Shown here piece by piece: positions 1-6,973 of a stretch of DNA of 8,143 nucleotides. A program made the position numbers and the translations under genes. The stretch is from assembly GCA_016302215.1 (NCBI GenBank), contig JAEDNZ010000083.1, positions 1 to 8,143 on the forward strand. Reading direction: 5' to 3'. This DNA is from Muribaculaceae bacterium (GTDB lineage Bacteria > Bacteroidota > Bacteroidia > Bacteroidales > Muribaculaceae). The notes below the pieces were generated by a model that saw nothing but the letters and a program-made list of their open reading frames with translations, was not told the DNA's origin and searched no databases. Every line of letters begins with the position of its first letter. The stretch's first letter is position 1.

Positions 1-1146
1 GCTGACTTAGCAAAAATACTCTTTGCCGAGAACCCCGCCGTGGTTATCCAAGTGGCCGACGCCACCGTCGAGGCCGTGGAGCGCATCCTCAGCGAGGCCG
101 GCGTGAAATACTATGCCATCGCCAAGCCGTGCGACGAGCGTGTGATTATGCTTGAGCACAATGGCGACGAATATATGCTGGGCATCGACTATCTGCGCGA
201 CGTGTGGTTCAAGCCCTCTTACGAGCTTGACCGACTGCAGAGCGGCGCCGACTGCGCCGCCGCTCGCTTCGACAACTACAAGAAGCAGCCCATACGCTAC
301 GCCCTCCCCGCAACCTTCACGGGTAAGCTCGCCGACACCCTCGGCGCTGACCTTCCCGACAGAGACAAGGCGCCGGTGGCTGCCATCATACGCGAAAAAG
401 GCGTCAACGGCGACCGCGAGATGGCATACTCGCTCTATCTCGCCGGCTTCAGAGTCAAAGACGTGCACATGACCGACCTGATGAGCGGCCGCGAGACCCT
501 CGATGATGTCAATATGATAGTGTTCTGCGGCGGCTTCTCTAACAGCGACGTCCTCGGCTCGGCTAAGGGCTGGGCCGGCGGATTCAAGTGGAACGACAAG
601 GCACGCGCCGCCCTCGACCGCTTCTATGCTCGCCACGACACATTGTCGCTGGGCATCTGCAACGGCTGCCAGCTGATGGTGGAGCTGGGTGTCTTCGAAG
701 CACCCGGATTTGCGGTCAAGATGGCCCACAACGTGTCGCATAAGTTTGAGTCACAATTTATCGGTCTCACCATTCCACGCAATGACAGTGTGATGTTTGG
801 CTCGCTGTCCGGCGTCAAGACCGGCGTGTGGGTGGCTCACGGCGAGGGCAAGTTTGAAATAACAGCCAATGCCAAGATGCAGCAACAGGGCCTGACTCCC
901 AACGTGATAGCTAAATACTCTTACCGCGATTATCCCGCCAACCCCAACGGCTCGCGCGGCGCTGTCGCCGGCCTCTGCACGGCCGATGGCCGACACCTGG
1001 CTATGATGCCTCACCTCGAGCGCGCCATATTCCCCTGGCAATGTGCTTATTATCCGCACTCGCGCCGCAACGATGATGTCACCGTTTGGCTCAGCGCCTT
1101 TGTCAACGCTCGCCGTTGGGTGCAGGCTCACGTCGCCGCTAAATAA
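1..1146 (+). CDS. purL: Phosphoribosylformylglycinamidine synthase (FGAM synthase), C-terminal part, 5' truncated by window edge
   Basis: Catalyses the ATP- and glutamine-dependent conversion of FGAR to FGAM, the fourth step of cytosolic purine synthesis. The frame is open from base 1, so the start lies outside the window; 381 codons are visible of an enzyme usually about 1,200-1,300 residues long in its single-chain form. Visible residues 1 to about 110 match the end of the synthetase (AIRS-like) region. From about residue 124 (APVAAIIREKGVNGDREMA) a class I glutamine amidotransferase domain begins. Its nucleophile is Cys220 in GICNGCQ, and the His338/Glu340 pair in MPHLER completes the triad. 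The PANPNGS segment is also typical of PurL. The C-terminus (AFVNARRWVQ) aligns with the family end, so the 3' end is intact. No terminator or promoter is evident in the 38 bp before pyrK, which suggests co-transcription (inference). The domain is complete and looks active. Confidence 0.97.
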   Translation, partial: ADLAKILFAENPAVVIQVADATVEAVERILSEAGVKYYAIAKPCDERVIMLEHNGDEYMLGIDYLRDVWFKPSYELDRLQSGADCAAARFDNYKKQPIRYALPATFTGKLADTLGADLPDRDKAPVAAIIREKGVNGDREMAYSLYLAGFRVKDVHMTDLMSGRETLDDVNMIVFCGGFSNSDVLGSAKGWAGGFKWNDKARAALDRFYARHDTLSLGICNGCQLMVELGVFEAPGFAVKMAHNVSHKFESQFIGLTIPRNDSVMFGSLSGVKTGVWVAHGEGKFEITANAKMQQQGLTPNVIAKYSYRDYPANPNGSRGAVAGLCTADGRHLAMMPHLERAIFPWQCAYYPHSRRNDDVTVWLSAFVNARRWVQAHVAAK

Positions 1147-1184
1147 GTGGCGCAGCTAATACTCCTTATTAAAACACATCGATT

Positions 1185-1952
1185 ATGCCTCGATTAAGTG
1201 ATTTTACGATAAAATCTGCCGTCAGCCTCACTCCGGACTATGGTCTCATAGTCCTGGAGGCCGCTGATGGCGGTGTCATCGCCGAGATGCGCCCCGGGCA
1301 GTTTGTCCAAGTCAAGGTGCCCGGCGTTGATGACGTGATGCTGCGACGCCCCATCTCGGTGCATGACTATGACGGCCGCACTCTCTCGCTGTTAGTGCGC
1401 CGAGCCGGCCGCGCCACCACGCGGCTGTTGCAGATGCGCCAAGGCGAATGTCTGAGCATCGTAGGCCCGCTGGGCAACGGCTTCACCATCGCCGACGGCG
1501 AGAAGCCTGTCAAGGCCTTGCTCGTGGGTGGCGGCGTGGGAGTGGCTCCCCTGCTCTACCTCGGCCGTAAGCTCAAAGAGGCCGGTCACGCCGTGGAGTT
1601 CTTGCTCGGCGCGCGCTCAAAGGCTGACTTGCTCCGCATCGCTGACTTTGAGGCTATCGCGCCTTGCCATATCTCCACCGACGACGGCTCCTGCGGCACA
1701 CCCGGCCTGGTAACACAAAATCCGGTCATCTGCGGCGACTACGACATAATATACTGCTGTGGACCCGCGCCTATGATGAAAGCCGTGGCGGCGATAGCGC
1801 GCGCCAACGATGTGGCTTGCGAAGTTTCGCTCGAGAATATGATGGCTTGCGGCATAGGTGCATGCCTGTGTTGTGTCGAAAAAACTGTCAAGGGCAACGT
1901 GTGTGTCTGCACCGAAGGCCCCGTGTTCAATATAAATCAGCTCACATGGTAA
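1185..1952 (+). CDS. pyrK: Dihydroorotate dehydrogenase B, electron transfer subunit PyrK
   Basis: This 255-residue FAD/[2Fe-2S] subunit passes electrons from the FMN of PyrD to NAD+ in the class 1B dihydroorotate dehydrogenase of cytosolic UMP synthesis. Visible motifs in order are the flavin-binding RPIS (55-58), GPLGNGF (94-100), the nucleotide-binding GGGVGVAPL (115-123), CGPAPMM (192-198), and the C-terminal iron-sulfur motif. The expected [2Fe-2S] ligands are Cys222, Cys227, Cys230 and Cys242, the last just before TEGPVF. Two additional cysteines, 229 and 240, are interleaved with them. Length is normal for the family. The ATG at 1185 gives the expected N-terminus leading into the FAD domain. 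The stop overlaps the pyrD start (ATGGTAA at 1946-1952), indicating a translationally coupled pair and matching the heterotetramer known for the family. It probably shares a transcript with purL upstream. Confidence 0.96.
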   Translation: MPRLSDFTIKSAVSLTPDYGLIVLEAADGGVIAEMRPGQFVQVKVPGVDDVMLRRPISVHDYDGRTLSLLVRRAGRATTRLLQMRQGECLSIVGPLGNGFTIADGEKPVKALLVGGGVGVAPLLYLGRKLKEAGHAVEFLLGARSKADLLRIADFEAIAPCHISTDDGSCGTPGLVTQNPVICGDYDIIYCCGPAPMMKAVAAIARANDVACEVSLENMMACGIGACLCCVEKTVKGNVCVCTEGPVFNINQLTW

Positions 1953-2851
1953 ATCTAAGCGTCAACCTCGGCAACCTCCGGCTCCAAAACCCCGTGCTCA
2001 CAGCTTCGGGCACTTTCGGATATGGCGAGGAATATTCTGACTTTGTCAACCTCGACCGCCTCGGCGGCTTCATCGTCAAAGGCACCACGCTCAATCCCCG
2101 GCAAGGCAACGACTACCCGCGTATGGTGGAGACGCCTTCGGGCATGATAAATGCCGTGGGATTGCAAAACAAGGGCGTAGATTACTTTGTGGAGCATATC
2201 TATCCGCGCCTCACACGCTACAAGTCTGAAATCATCGTCAATGTCTCGGGCGCCACTATCGCCGACTATCAAGCCACGGCTGAGCGCCTCGCTCCCCTTG
2301 ACCGCATCAACGCCATCGAGGTGAACATTTCATGCCCCAACGTCAAAGCCGGTGGCATGGCCTTCGGCACAACTTGCGACGGCGCTGCCGAGGTCACAGC
2401 AGCCATGCGACGCGTATGGGGCCGCCACCTCATGGTGAAGCTATCGCCCAACGTCACCTCCATCGCCGACATCGCTCGCGCCGTGCAAGATGCCGGCGCT
2501 GACAGCGTGTCGCTGATTAACACGGTGCTGGCTATGGCTGTAGATGTGGAGCATCGACGTCCTTACCTCTCCACTATCACCGGCGGCTTGTCAGGCCCCG
2601 CCGTTAGGCCCATCGCCGTGCGCATGGTCTGGCAGGTGGCAAAGGCCGTTTCCATACCGGTGGTGGGATTGGGAGGCATCACATGCGGCCGCGATGCCCT
2701 CGAATTTATTATGGCCGGCGCATCGGCTGTGCAAGTGGGCACTTACAACTTCGTTGACCCGTCAACATCAGAGCGCGTCGTCGGTGAGATAGAGGCGTGG
2801 TGTGAGCGTCACGGCGTGGCCGATATCGCCGAAATCAGAGGCATCATTTAA
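1946..2851 (+). CDS. pyrD: Dihydroorotate dehydrogenase B (NAD+), catalytic subunit PyrD (class 1B)
   Basis: This 301-residue FMN protein oxidises dihydroorotate to orotate, the fourth step of pyrimidine synthesis, working with PyrK in the cytosol. The start is set at the ATG overlapping the pyrK stop, because it gives MVNLSVNLGNLRLQNPV, the usual class 1 N-terminus and length. The same frame is open further upstream, but that part lies inside pyrK. Motifs seen are ASGTFGYG (20-27), VKGTT (44-48), NAVGLQN (69-75), the active-site loop VNISCPNVK with Cys130 as catalytic base, VKLSPN (164-169), INTVLAMAVD (191-200), and the FMN phosphate-binding segments GLGGI (241-245) and AVQVGTYNF (261-269). 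Cys rather than Ser as base places it in class 1, and the adjacent pyrK marks it as type 1B. The gene ends 13 bp before the convergent MerR gene, with no obvious hairpin terminator between. Confidence 0.97.
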   Translation: MVNLSVNLGNLRLQNPVLTASGTFGYGEEYSDFVNLDRLGGFIVKGTTLNPRQGNDYPRMVETPSGMINAVGLQNKGVDYFVEHIYPRLTRYKSEIIVNVSGATIADYQATAERLAPLDRINAIEVNISCPNVKAGGMAFGTTCDGAAEVTAAMRRVWGRHLMVKLSPNVTSIADIARAVQDAGADSVSLINTVLAMAVDVEHRRPYLSTITGGLSGPAVRPIAVRMVWQVAKAVSIPVVGLGGITCGRDALEFIMAGASAVQVGTYNFVDPSTSERVVGEIEAWCERHGVADIAEIRGII

Positions 2852-2864
2852 CCTCCACACTCAG

Positions 2865-3206
2865 TCACCGCATCTTATTCAGTGCATCAAGGATGGACTG
2901 TAGCCTGTCGCGTATGCCTCGCAGTCGCTTGATGGTCTCAAACCGCTTGTTCACACCATGGGGGTTGCGGCGTATCTCCTCCTGCGCCGCGCCGAGCTTG
3001 AGGCCTTTCTCCTTCACAAGGAAGTAGATGAGGCGTATCGTCTCGATGTCAGTGGCGGTATAAAGCCGGATGCCGCTGGAGCTGCGGCGCGGGTTGATGA
3101 TGGTGAATTGGTTTTCCCAAAAGCGCAGCGTAGATTGCGGCAAGCCCAATATCTCGGCCACTTCTCTGATGCGGTAGTACCGCTTATCTAAGTTATCTCG
3201 TCGCAT
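2865..3206 (-). CDS. Small MerR-family transcriptional regulator
   Basis: A 113-residue DNA-binding protein. Residues about 10-31 (RIREVAEILGLPQSTLRFWE) form the MerR helix-turn-helix. Residues 38-49 (NPRRSSSGIRLY) form the wing. Residues 51-80 are the following helices, and a basic helical tail (about 86-111) probably forms the antiparallel dimer coil. It has no cysteines and no ligand-binding domain, so it is not a thiolate metal sensor of the classic MerR or CueR kind; its signal is unknown. The ATG at 3206 is the only upstream start possible, because an in-frame stop lies at 3216-3218. It sits one base after the TGA of the M23 peptidase gene, so the two are very likely one transcript with coupled translation. 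Its target is not shown by the sequence; the control region upstream of the peptidase is a reasonable guess (inference). Confidence 0.88.
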   Translation of the reverse strand: MRRDNLDKRYYRIREVAEILGLPQSTLRFWENQFTIINPRRSSSGIRLYTATDIETIRLIYFLVKEKGLKLGAAQEEIRRNPHGVNKRFETIKRLRGIRDRLQSILDALNKMR

Positions 3207-3207
3207 A

Positions 3208-4179
3208 TCAGTCCATTACATGTCCGGCATTCTCGGCTTGATGTATCATAGCCTCGTATTGCTCGGGGGTGAGGTCTAAGAAATAATAGTTCACGGGATT
3301 TTGTGGCGCGCCATTGAGCCTTACCTCGTAATGCAGGTGTGGCCCGGTGGATTTGCCGGTGTTGCCGATGCGCCCTATCAGGTCGCCGCGCTTCACGCGC
3401 TGACCGTTTTTGACGAGTATCTCCGATAGGTGTGCATAACGGGTGGTGTAGTTATAGCCGTGGTCTATGGTGATGAGATTGCCGTAGGAGCCGTCCCAGT
3501 CGGCCTTCACCACGGTGCCGTTGCCGGTGGCATACACCTCAGTGCCTATCGGCGCCGAGAAGTCCATGCCCTCATGCAGCTTCTGTGTGCCGTAGATGGG
3601 GTCGGTGCGATAGCCGTAGCCCGACGCCATGGCGCGCAGCTTATTCTCGGCAACAGGCTGTATCGCCGGGATATGGTCGATGCGGTCCTGCGACGACATT
3701 ATCAGCTGCTGCAGCTTGTCGTATGACTTTATCTGCATCACTATCATTTGGTCGAGGCAATCAAGACGCCCCGTCACATTCTTCACCAACTCGCTCTCGC
3801 TGAGATTGCTCAGCTGCTCATAGTTGCGCTGGCGCTCCAGTCCCGCATAACGCTGCGCCGCCGTCATAGGCTCTGACTGCATCATCACCCGATAGAAGTT
3901 GTTGTCGCGCTCTGCTATCTGCTCCATCACCTTGAGGGCATCATCGGCGCGCTGCTCCAAGATTGACAGCTGCGACGTCAGTGCCTCCTTGTCGGCCTTG
4001 AGCTGACGCTCACGTGGGAAGTCGAAGATGAAATATGCCGCGGCAAAGACACCGATGCCGATGACGGCACCTACCAAATACTGCCGCGACGACGCCATGA
4101 TGCGTTCGCGACGAGTGGGATACACTCGCTCGTACTGGTCTGTGACGGGATTATATTTAAAAAACGACTTCAGGCGCAC
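3208..4179 (-). CDS. Membrane-anchored M23 (LytM-type) metallopeptidase
   Basis: A 323-residue protein probably acting on peptidoglycan cross-links in the periplasm. It has a short cytosolic N-terminus (KYNPVTDQYERVYPTRRER, 8-26), one membrane segment (about 34-54), a helical and probably coiled-coil region (about 56-165), and a C-terminal M23 domain (about 182-298). The zinc and catalytic residues are intact: His202 and Asp206 in HEGMD, His250 in RYAHLS, and His281 and His283 in HLH. It should therefore be an active enzyme rather than a degenerate EnvC/NlpD-like activator, although an activator role cannot be excluded. The start is a GTG at 4179: an in-frame TAA lies four codons upstream (4189-4191), and this start keeps the N-terminal YNP..YERVYPT segment I recognise from Bacteroidales homologues. 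It leads a two-gene unit with the MerR gene and is divergent from alaS. Confidence 0.93.
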   Translation of the reverse strand: MRLKSFFKYNPVTDQYERVYPTRRERIMASSRQYLVGAVIGIGVFAAAYFIFDFPRERQLKADKEALTSQLSILEQRADDALKVMEQIAERDNNFYRVMMQSEPMTAAQRYAGLERQRNYEQLSNLSESELVKNVTGRLDCLDQMIVMQIKSYDKLQQLIMSSQDRIDHIPAIQPVAENKLRAMASGYGYRTDPIYGTQKLHEGMDFSAPIGTEVYATGNGTVVKADWDGSYGNLITIDHGYNYTTRYAHLSEILVKNGQRVKRGDLIGRIGNTGKSTGPHLHYEVRLNGAPQNPVNYYFLDLTPEQYEAMIHQAENAGHVMD

Positions 4180-4227
4180 TTTATTCCCTTATCTATCGGT
4201 CATTATTAGCGGTTTATGATAATTTAG

Positions 4228-4260
4228 GTTGCAAATTCAGCGTGTTTTGACTAATTTTGC
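4228..4260 (+). promoter_or_regulatory. Predicted Bacteroidota-type promoter of alaS
   Basis: The -7 element TAATTTTGC at 4252-4260 matches the Bacteroidota consensus TAnnTTTGY at every fixed position. A -33 element GTTG at 4228-4231 lies 20 bp upstream, within the usual spacing. The predicted transcript start is near 4266, giving a leader of about 70 nt before the alaS ATG at 4335. This is a motif match only; no start site has been measured. Confidence 0.6.
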
Positions 4261-4274
4261 ACTGTTTTTCACTC

Positions 4275-4308
4275 GCAAAGATAATAAATAATAATGAAAC
4301 AGCCTAAA
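4275..4308 (-). promoter_or_regulatory. Predicted Bacteroidota-type promoter of the M23 peptidase - MerR unit
   Basis: Read on the minus strand, TATCTTTGC (4283 down to 4275) matches the -7 consensus TAnnTTTGY fully. The -33 element is weaker: TTTA at 4308-4305, 21 bp upstream, where TTTG would be ideal. The predicted start near 4269 gives a leader of about 90 nt before the GTG at 4179. The weak -33 element overlaps the inverted repeat at 4296-4315, so a protein bound there could block this promoter. Confidence 0.45.
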
Positions 4309-4330
4309 CTGTTTCTCTAAATAATAAATA
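4281..4330. repeat. 10-bp direct repeat flanking the inverted repeat
   Basis: ATAATAAATA occurs at 4281-4290 and again at 4321-4330. The copies are 40 bp apart, and their centres lie 20 bp on either side of the centre of the inverted repeat. The sequence is AT-rich and low in complexity, so chance is a real possibility. Confidence 0.4.
4296..4315. repeat. Perfect inverted repeat in the alaS/M23 control region (possible operator or leader hairpin)
   Basis: Arms GAAACAG (4296-4302) and CTGTTTC (4309-4315) are perfect reverse complements of 7 bp around a 6-bp centre. The repeat ends 19 nt before the alaS ATG and overlaps the predicted -33 of the divergent promoter. It could be a binding site for a dimeric regulator such as the nearby MerR protein. 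It could instead form a small hairpin in the alaS leader next to the ribosome site. It is not followed by a T run on the plus strand, so it is not a plus-strand intrinsic terminator. Confidence 0.55.
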
Positions 4331-4334
4331 CAAA

Positions 4335-6962
4335 ATGCTTACAGCAAAGGAAATACGCCAATCATTCAAGGACTTTTTCGAGTCTAAAGGTCACCACATC
4401 GTGCCCTCGGCTCCTATGGTTATCAAAGATGACCCCACTCTGATGTTTACTAATGCCGGCATGAATCAGTTCAAGGACATCATTCTCGGCAACAAAGTGG
4501 CTAAATATCAGCGCGTGGCCGACTCGCAGAAGTGCCTGCGCGTCAGCGGAAAGCACAACGACCTCGAAGAGGTGGGTATGGACACATACCACCACACCAT
4601 GTTTGAGATGCTTGGCAACTGGTCTTTCGGCGATTACTTTAAGGAAGAAGCCATCGAGTTTGCTTGGGAATATCTCGTTGATGTGCTGCACCTAAACCCC
4701 GAGCGCCTTTATGCCACGGTGTTTGAGGGCTCGCCTGACGAAGGCCTCTCGCGCGATGACGAAGCCGCCTCTTTCTGGCTGCGTCACCTGCCCGCCGACC
4801 ATATCATCAACGGCAACAAGCACGACAACTTCTGGGAGATGGGCGACACCGGCCCCTGCGGACCTTGCTCTGAGATACACATCGACCTGCGCTCTGACGC
4901 CGAGCGAGCAGCTATCCCCGGCGAGAAGATGGTCAACCATGACCACCCACAGGTCATCGAGATTTGGAACCTCGTCTTCATGCAGTACAACCGCAAGGCC
5001 GACGGCTCGCTCGAGCCACTCCCCGCAAAAGTGATTGACACCGGCATGGGATTTGAACGCCTCTGCATGGCTCTCCAGGGCAAGACCTCCAACTACGACA
5101 CCGACGTATTCACCCCGCTGATATCCAAAATCGCCGACCTCTCTGGCATGCGATACGGCGACGATGCAAAGGTAGATGTAGCGATGCGTGTCATCGCCGA
5201 CCATGTGCGCACCATAGCATTCTCTATCGCCGACAATCAGATGCCATCTAATGCCAAGGCAGGATACGTCATTCGCCGCATCTTGCGCCGCGCTGTCCGG
5301 TATGCCTACACCTTCCTCGGACAAAAAGCCGCATTCATGTACCGCCTCGTAGATACACTCATCGACAGCATGGGTGAGGCTTACCCCGAGCTCCCGAGCC
5401 AGCGCGACCTGATTATGCGTGTCATCAAGGAGGAGGAGGACTCTTTCCTACGCACCCTCGAGAATGGCATGCGACTGCTCGACGACGCCATGGACGCCGC
5501 ACGCAAGCAGGGCCTCAACGAGATTTCCGGCCGACAGGCTTTCACACTATACGACACCTACGGCTTCCCTCTCGACCTCACTTCCCTGATACTCAAGGAA
5601 AACGGCATGACACTCGACCAAGCCGGCTTCGACGAGGAGATGGCTGCCCAGAAGCAGCGCGCTCGCAATGCCGCCGCCGTCGAGACTTCTGACTGGGTCA
5701 CCATACACGATGGCGAGCAAGTATTCGTCGGATATGACAGCTACGACATCGACACCACCATACTGCGCTACCGCAAGGTGAAACAGAAAAACCAAGAGTT
5801 CTATCAAATAGTCCTCGCCGAGACGCCTTTCTACGCCGAAATGGGCGGCCAGGTCGGAGACCGTGGCTCGCTCACCGACACAGCCTCGGGTCAGGTGATT
5901 GAAATCTACGACACCAAGCGCGAGAATGGCATGGGCGTGCACCTGACCAAGACTCTGCCCGCTGACCCCACTTCTACCTTCAAGGCAGCCATTGACCGAG
6001 AGGCACGCCTCGCCGTGTCGCGCAACCACACCGCCACTCACCTCCTCCACGAGGCCCTGCGCGAGGTGCTCGGCACTCACGTAGAGCAGAAAGGCTCATT
6101 GGTCACGGCGCAGAGCCTCCGCTTTGACTTCTCGCATTTCCAGAAGGTGACGCCTGAAGAGCTGTCGCGCGTGGAGCGCCTCGCCAACAAGCGCGTGCGC
6201 CTCGCCATCGCTCGCGACGAGCACAGATGCGTGCCTATCGCCGAGGCACGCCAGATGGGTGCCATGGCTCTCTTCGGCGAGAAATATGGCGATGAAGTGC
6301 GCGTCATCAAATATGGCAGCTCCGTGGAGCTTTGCGGCGGCACTCACGTTGACAACACCGGCAATATCGGCATGATAAAAATCATCTCTGAGAGCAGCAT
6401 CGCAGCCGGCATTCGCCGCATCGAGGCCATCACCGGCGATGCCGTGGAAGACGTCTTCGACGACATCAGCGACAAGATGCATGTGCTCTCATCGATGCTC
6501 AACAACGCTCCGGACCTCGCCCAAGCAATGCGCAAATACATCGAGGAAAACGCCACCCTCCGCAAGCAAGTGGAGGAGCAGCTCGCCGAGCGCGTCAACA
6601 ATATGGCCGCAGAGCTGCTGCAACGTGCCCTTTCGTTCGGCTCCGTAAAGGTAGCTGTCCTAAAAGGCAAATTTGTGCCCGACGTCGTCAAGAACGTAGC
6701 ATTCAGCCTCAGAGCACGTGCACAAGAGCCCGTGGCATTTGTCGGCGCTACGCAAGACTTCGCCGGCAAGCCACTGCTCACCGTCATGCTAACTGACGAT
6801 GCCGTCAAGGCCACTGACCTTAACGCCTCGGCCATAGTACGAGAGGCCGCCAAGGCCATCAAAGGCGGTGGCGGCGGCCAGCCAGGCTTCGCGCAAGCCG
6901 GCGGTAAGGATGCCGAAGGCCTCGACAATGCCTATGATATCATAATGTCAAACTTCAAATAA
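4335..6962 (+). CDS. alaS: Alanyl-tRNA synthetase, full length
   Basis: This 875-residue class II synthetase charges tRNA-Ala in the cytosol; the length is practically that of the E. coli enzyme. The N-terminal catalytic domain (about 1-250) shows EIRQSFKDFFESKGH (6-20), PTLMFTNAGMNQFKD (34-48) and FWEMGDTGPCGPCSE (166-180). A tRNA-recognition region follows to about 460. The editing domain carries all four expected zinc ligands, His565 and His569 in HTATH and Cys667 and His671 in CGGTH, so removal of mischarged Ser or Gly should be intact. The C-terminal domain (from about 715) starts with a helical stretch and contains the Gly-rich GGGGGQPGFAQAGG (844-857). The ATG at 4335 is chosen because it gives the exact family N-terminus. 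A predicted promoter lies about 75-105 bp upstream. A lipoprotein gene follows after 11 bp and shares the terminator near 7494. Confidence 0.99.
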   Translation: MLTAKEIRQSFKDFFESKGHHIVPSAPMVIKDDPTLMFTNAGMNQFKDIILGNKVAKYQRVADSQKCLRVSGKHNDLEEVGMDTYHHTMFEMLGNWSFGDYFKEEAIEFAWEYLVDVLHLNPERLYATVFEGSPDEGLSRDDEAASFWLRHLPADHIINGNKHDNFWEMGDTGPCGPCSEIHIDLRSDAERAAIPGEKMVNHDHPQVIEIWNLVFMQYNRKADGSLEPLPAKVIDTGMGFERLCMALQGKTSNYDTDVFTPLISKIADLSGMRYGDDAKVDVAMRVIADHVRTIAFSIADNQMPSNAKAGYVIRRILRRAVRYAYTFLGQKAAFMYRLVDTLIDSMGEAYPELPSQRDLIMRVIKEEEDSFLRTLENGMRLLDDAMDAARKQGLNEISGRQAFTLYDTYGFPLDLTSLILKENGMTLDQAGFDEEMAAQKQRARNAAAVETSDWVTIHDGEQVFVGYDSYDIDTTILRYRKVKQKNQEFYQIVLAETPFYAEMGGQVGDRGSLTDTASGQVIEIYDTKRENGMGVHLTKTLPADPTSTFKAAIDREARLAVSRNHTATHLLHEALREVLGTHVEQKGSLVTAQSLRFDFSHFQKVTPEELSRVERLANKRVRLAIARDEHRCVPIAEARQMGAMALFGEKYGDEVRVIKYGSSVELCGGTHVDNTGNIGMIKIISESSIAAGIRRIEAITGDAVEDVFDDISDKMHVLSSMLNNAPDLAQAMRKYIEENATLRKQVEEQLAERVNNMAAELLQRALSFGSVKVAVLKGKFVPDVVKNVAFSLRARAQEPVAFVGATQDFAGKPLLTVMLTDDAVKATDLNASAIVREAAKAIKGGGGGQPGFAQAGGKDAEGLDNAYDIIMSNFK

Positions 6963-6973
6963 TCAGCTCGAAT

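Noticed and set aside
7..741. Long open frame on the minus strand opposite purL
   Set aside because: It mirrors a strongly conserved coding frame in GC-rich DNA, has no recognisable motif and no start context; an antisense artefact.
1664..1945. In-frame upstream extension of pyrD by 94 codons from an ATG at 1664
   Set aside because: It lies wholly inside pyrK and has no family similarity; the ATG at 1946 gives the normal PyrD N-terminus and length.
3304..3311. 8-bp palindrome GGCGCGCC inside the peptidase gene
   Set aside because: Ordinary coding sequence in GC-rich DNA; no matching copies or context suggesting a regulatory role.
4179..4179. A downstream ATG (codon 28) as the start of the M23 peptidase
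   Set aside because: It would remove the YNP..YERVYPT segment that I recognise at the N-terminus of Bacteroidales homologues; the GTG at 4179 keeps it.
4296..4315. Inverted repeat as an intrinsic terminator
   Set aside because: The arms are AT-rich and short, no T run follows on the plus strand, and it sits in the leader of alaS rather than after a gene.
4261..4334. T-box or amino-acid riboswitch in the alaS leader
   Set aside because: The predicted leader is about 70 nt, too short for a T-box, with no T-box sequence or terminator/antiterminator pair.
4692..5324. 210-codon open frame on the minus strand opposite alaS
   Set aside because: The opposite strand is unambiguous AlaRS; the antisense product is Val/Gly/His-rich with no domain signature.
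5547..6080. 177-codon open frame on the minus strand opposite the alaS middle part
   Set aside because: Same reason: a shadow of a well-supported gene without independent coding evidence.
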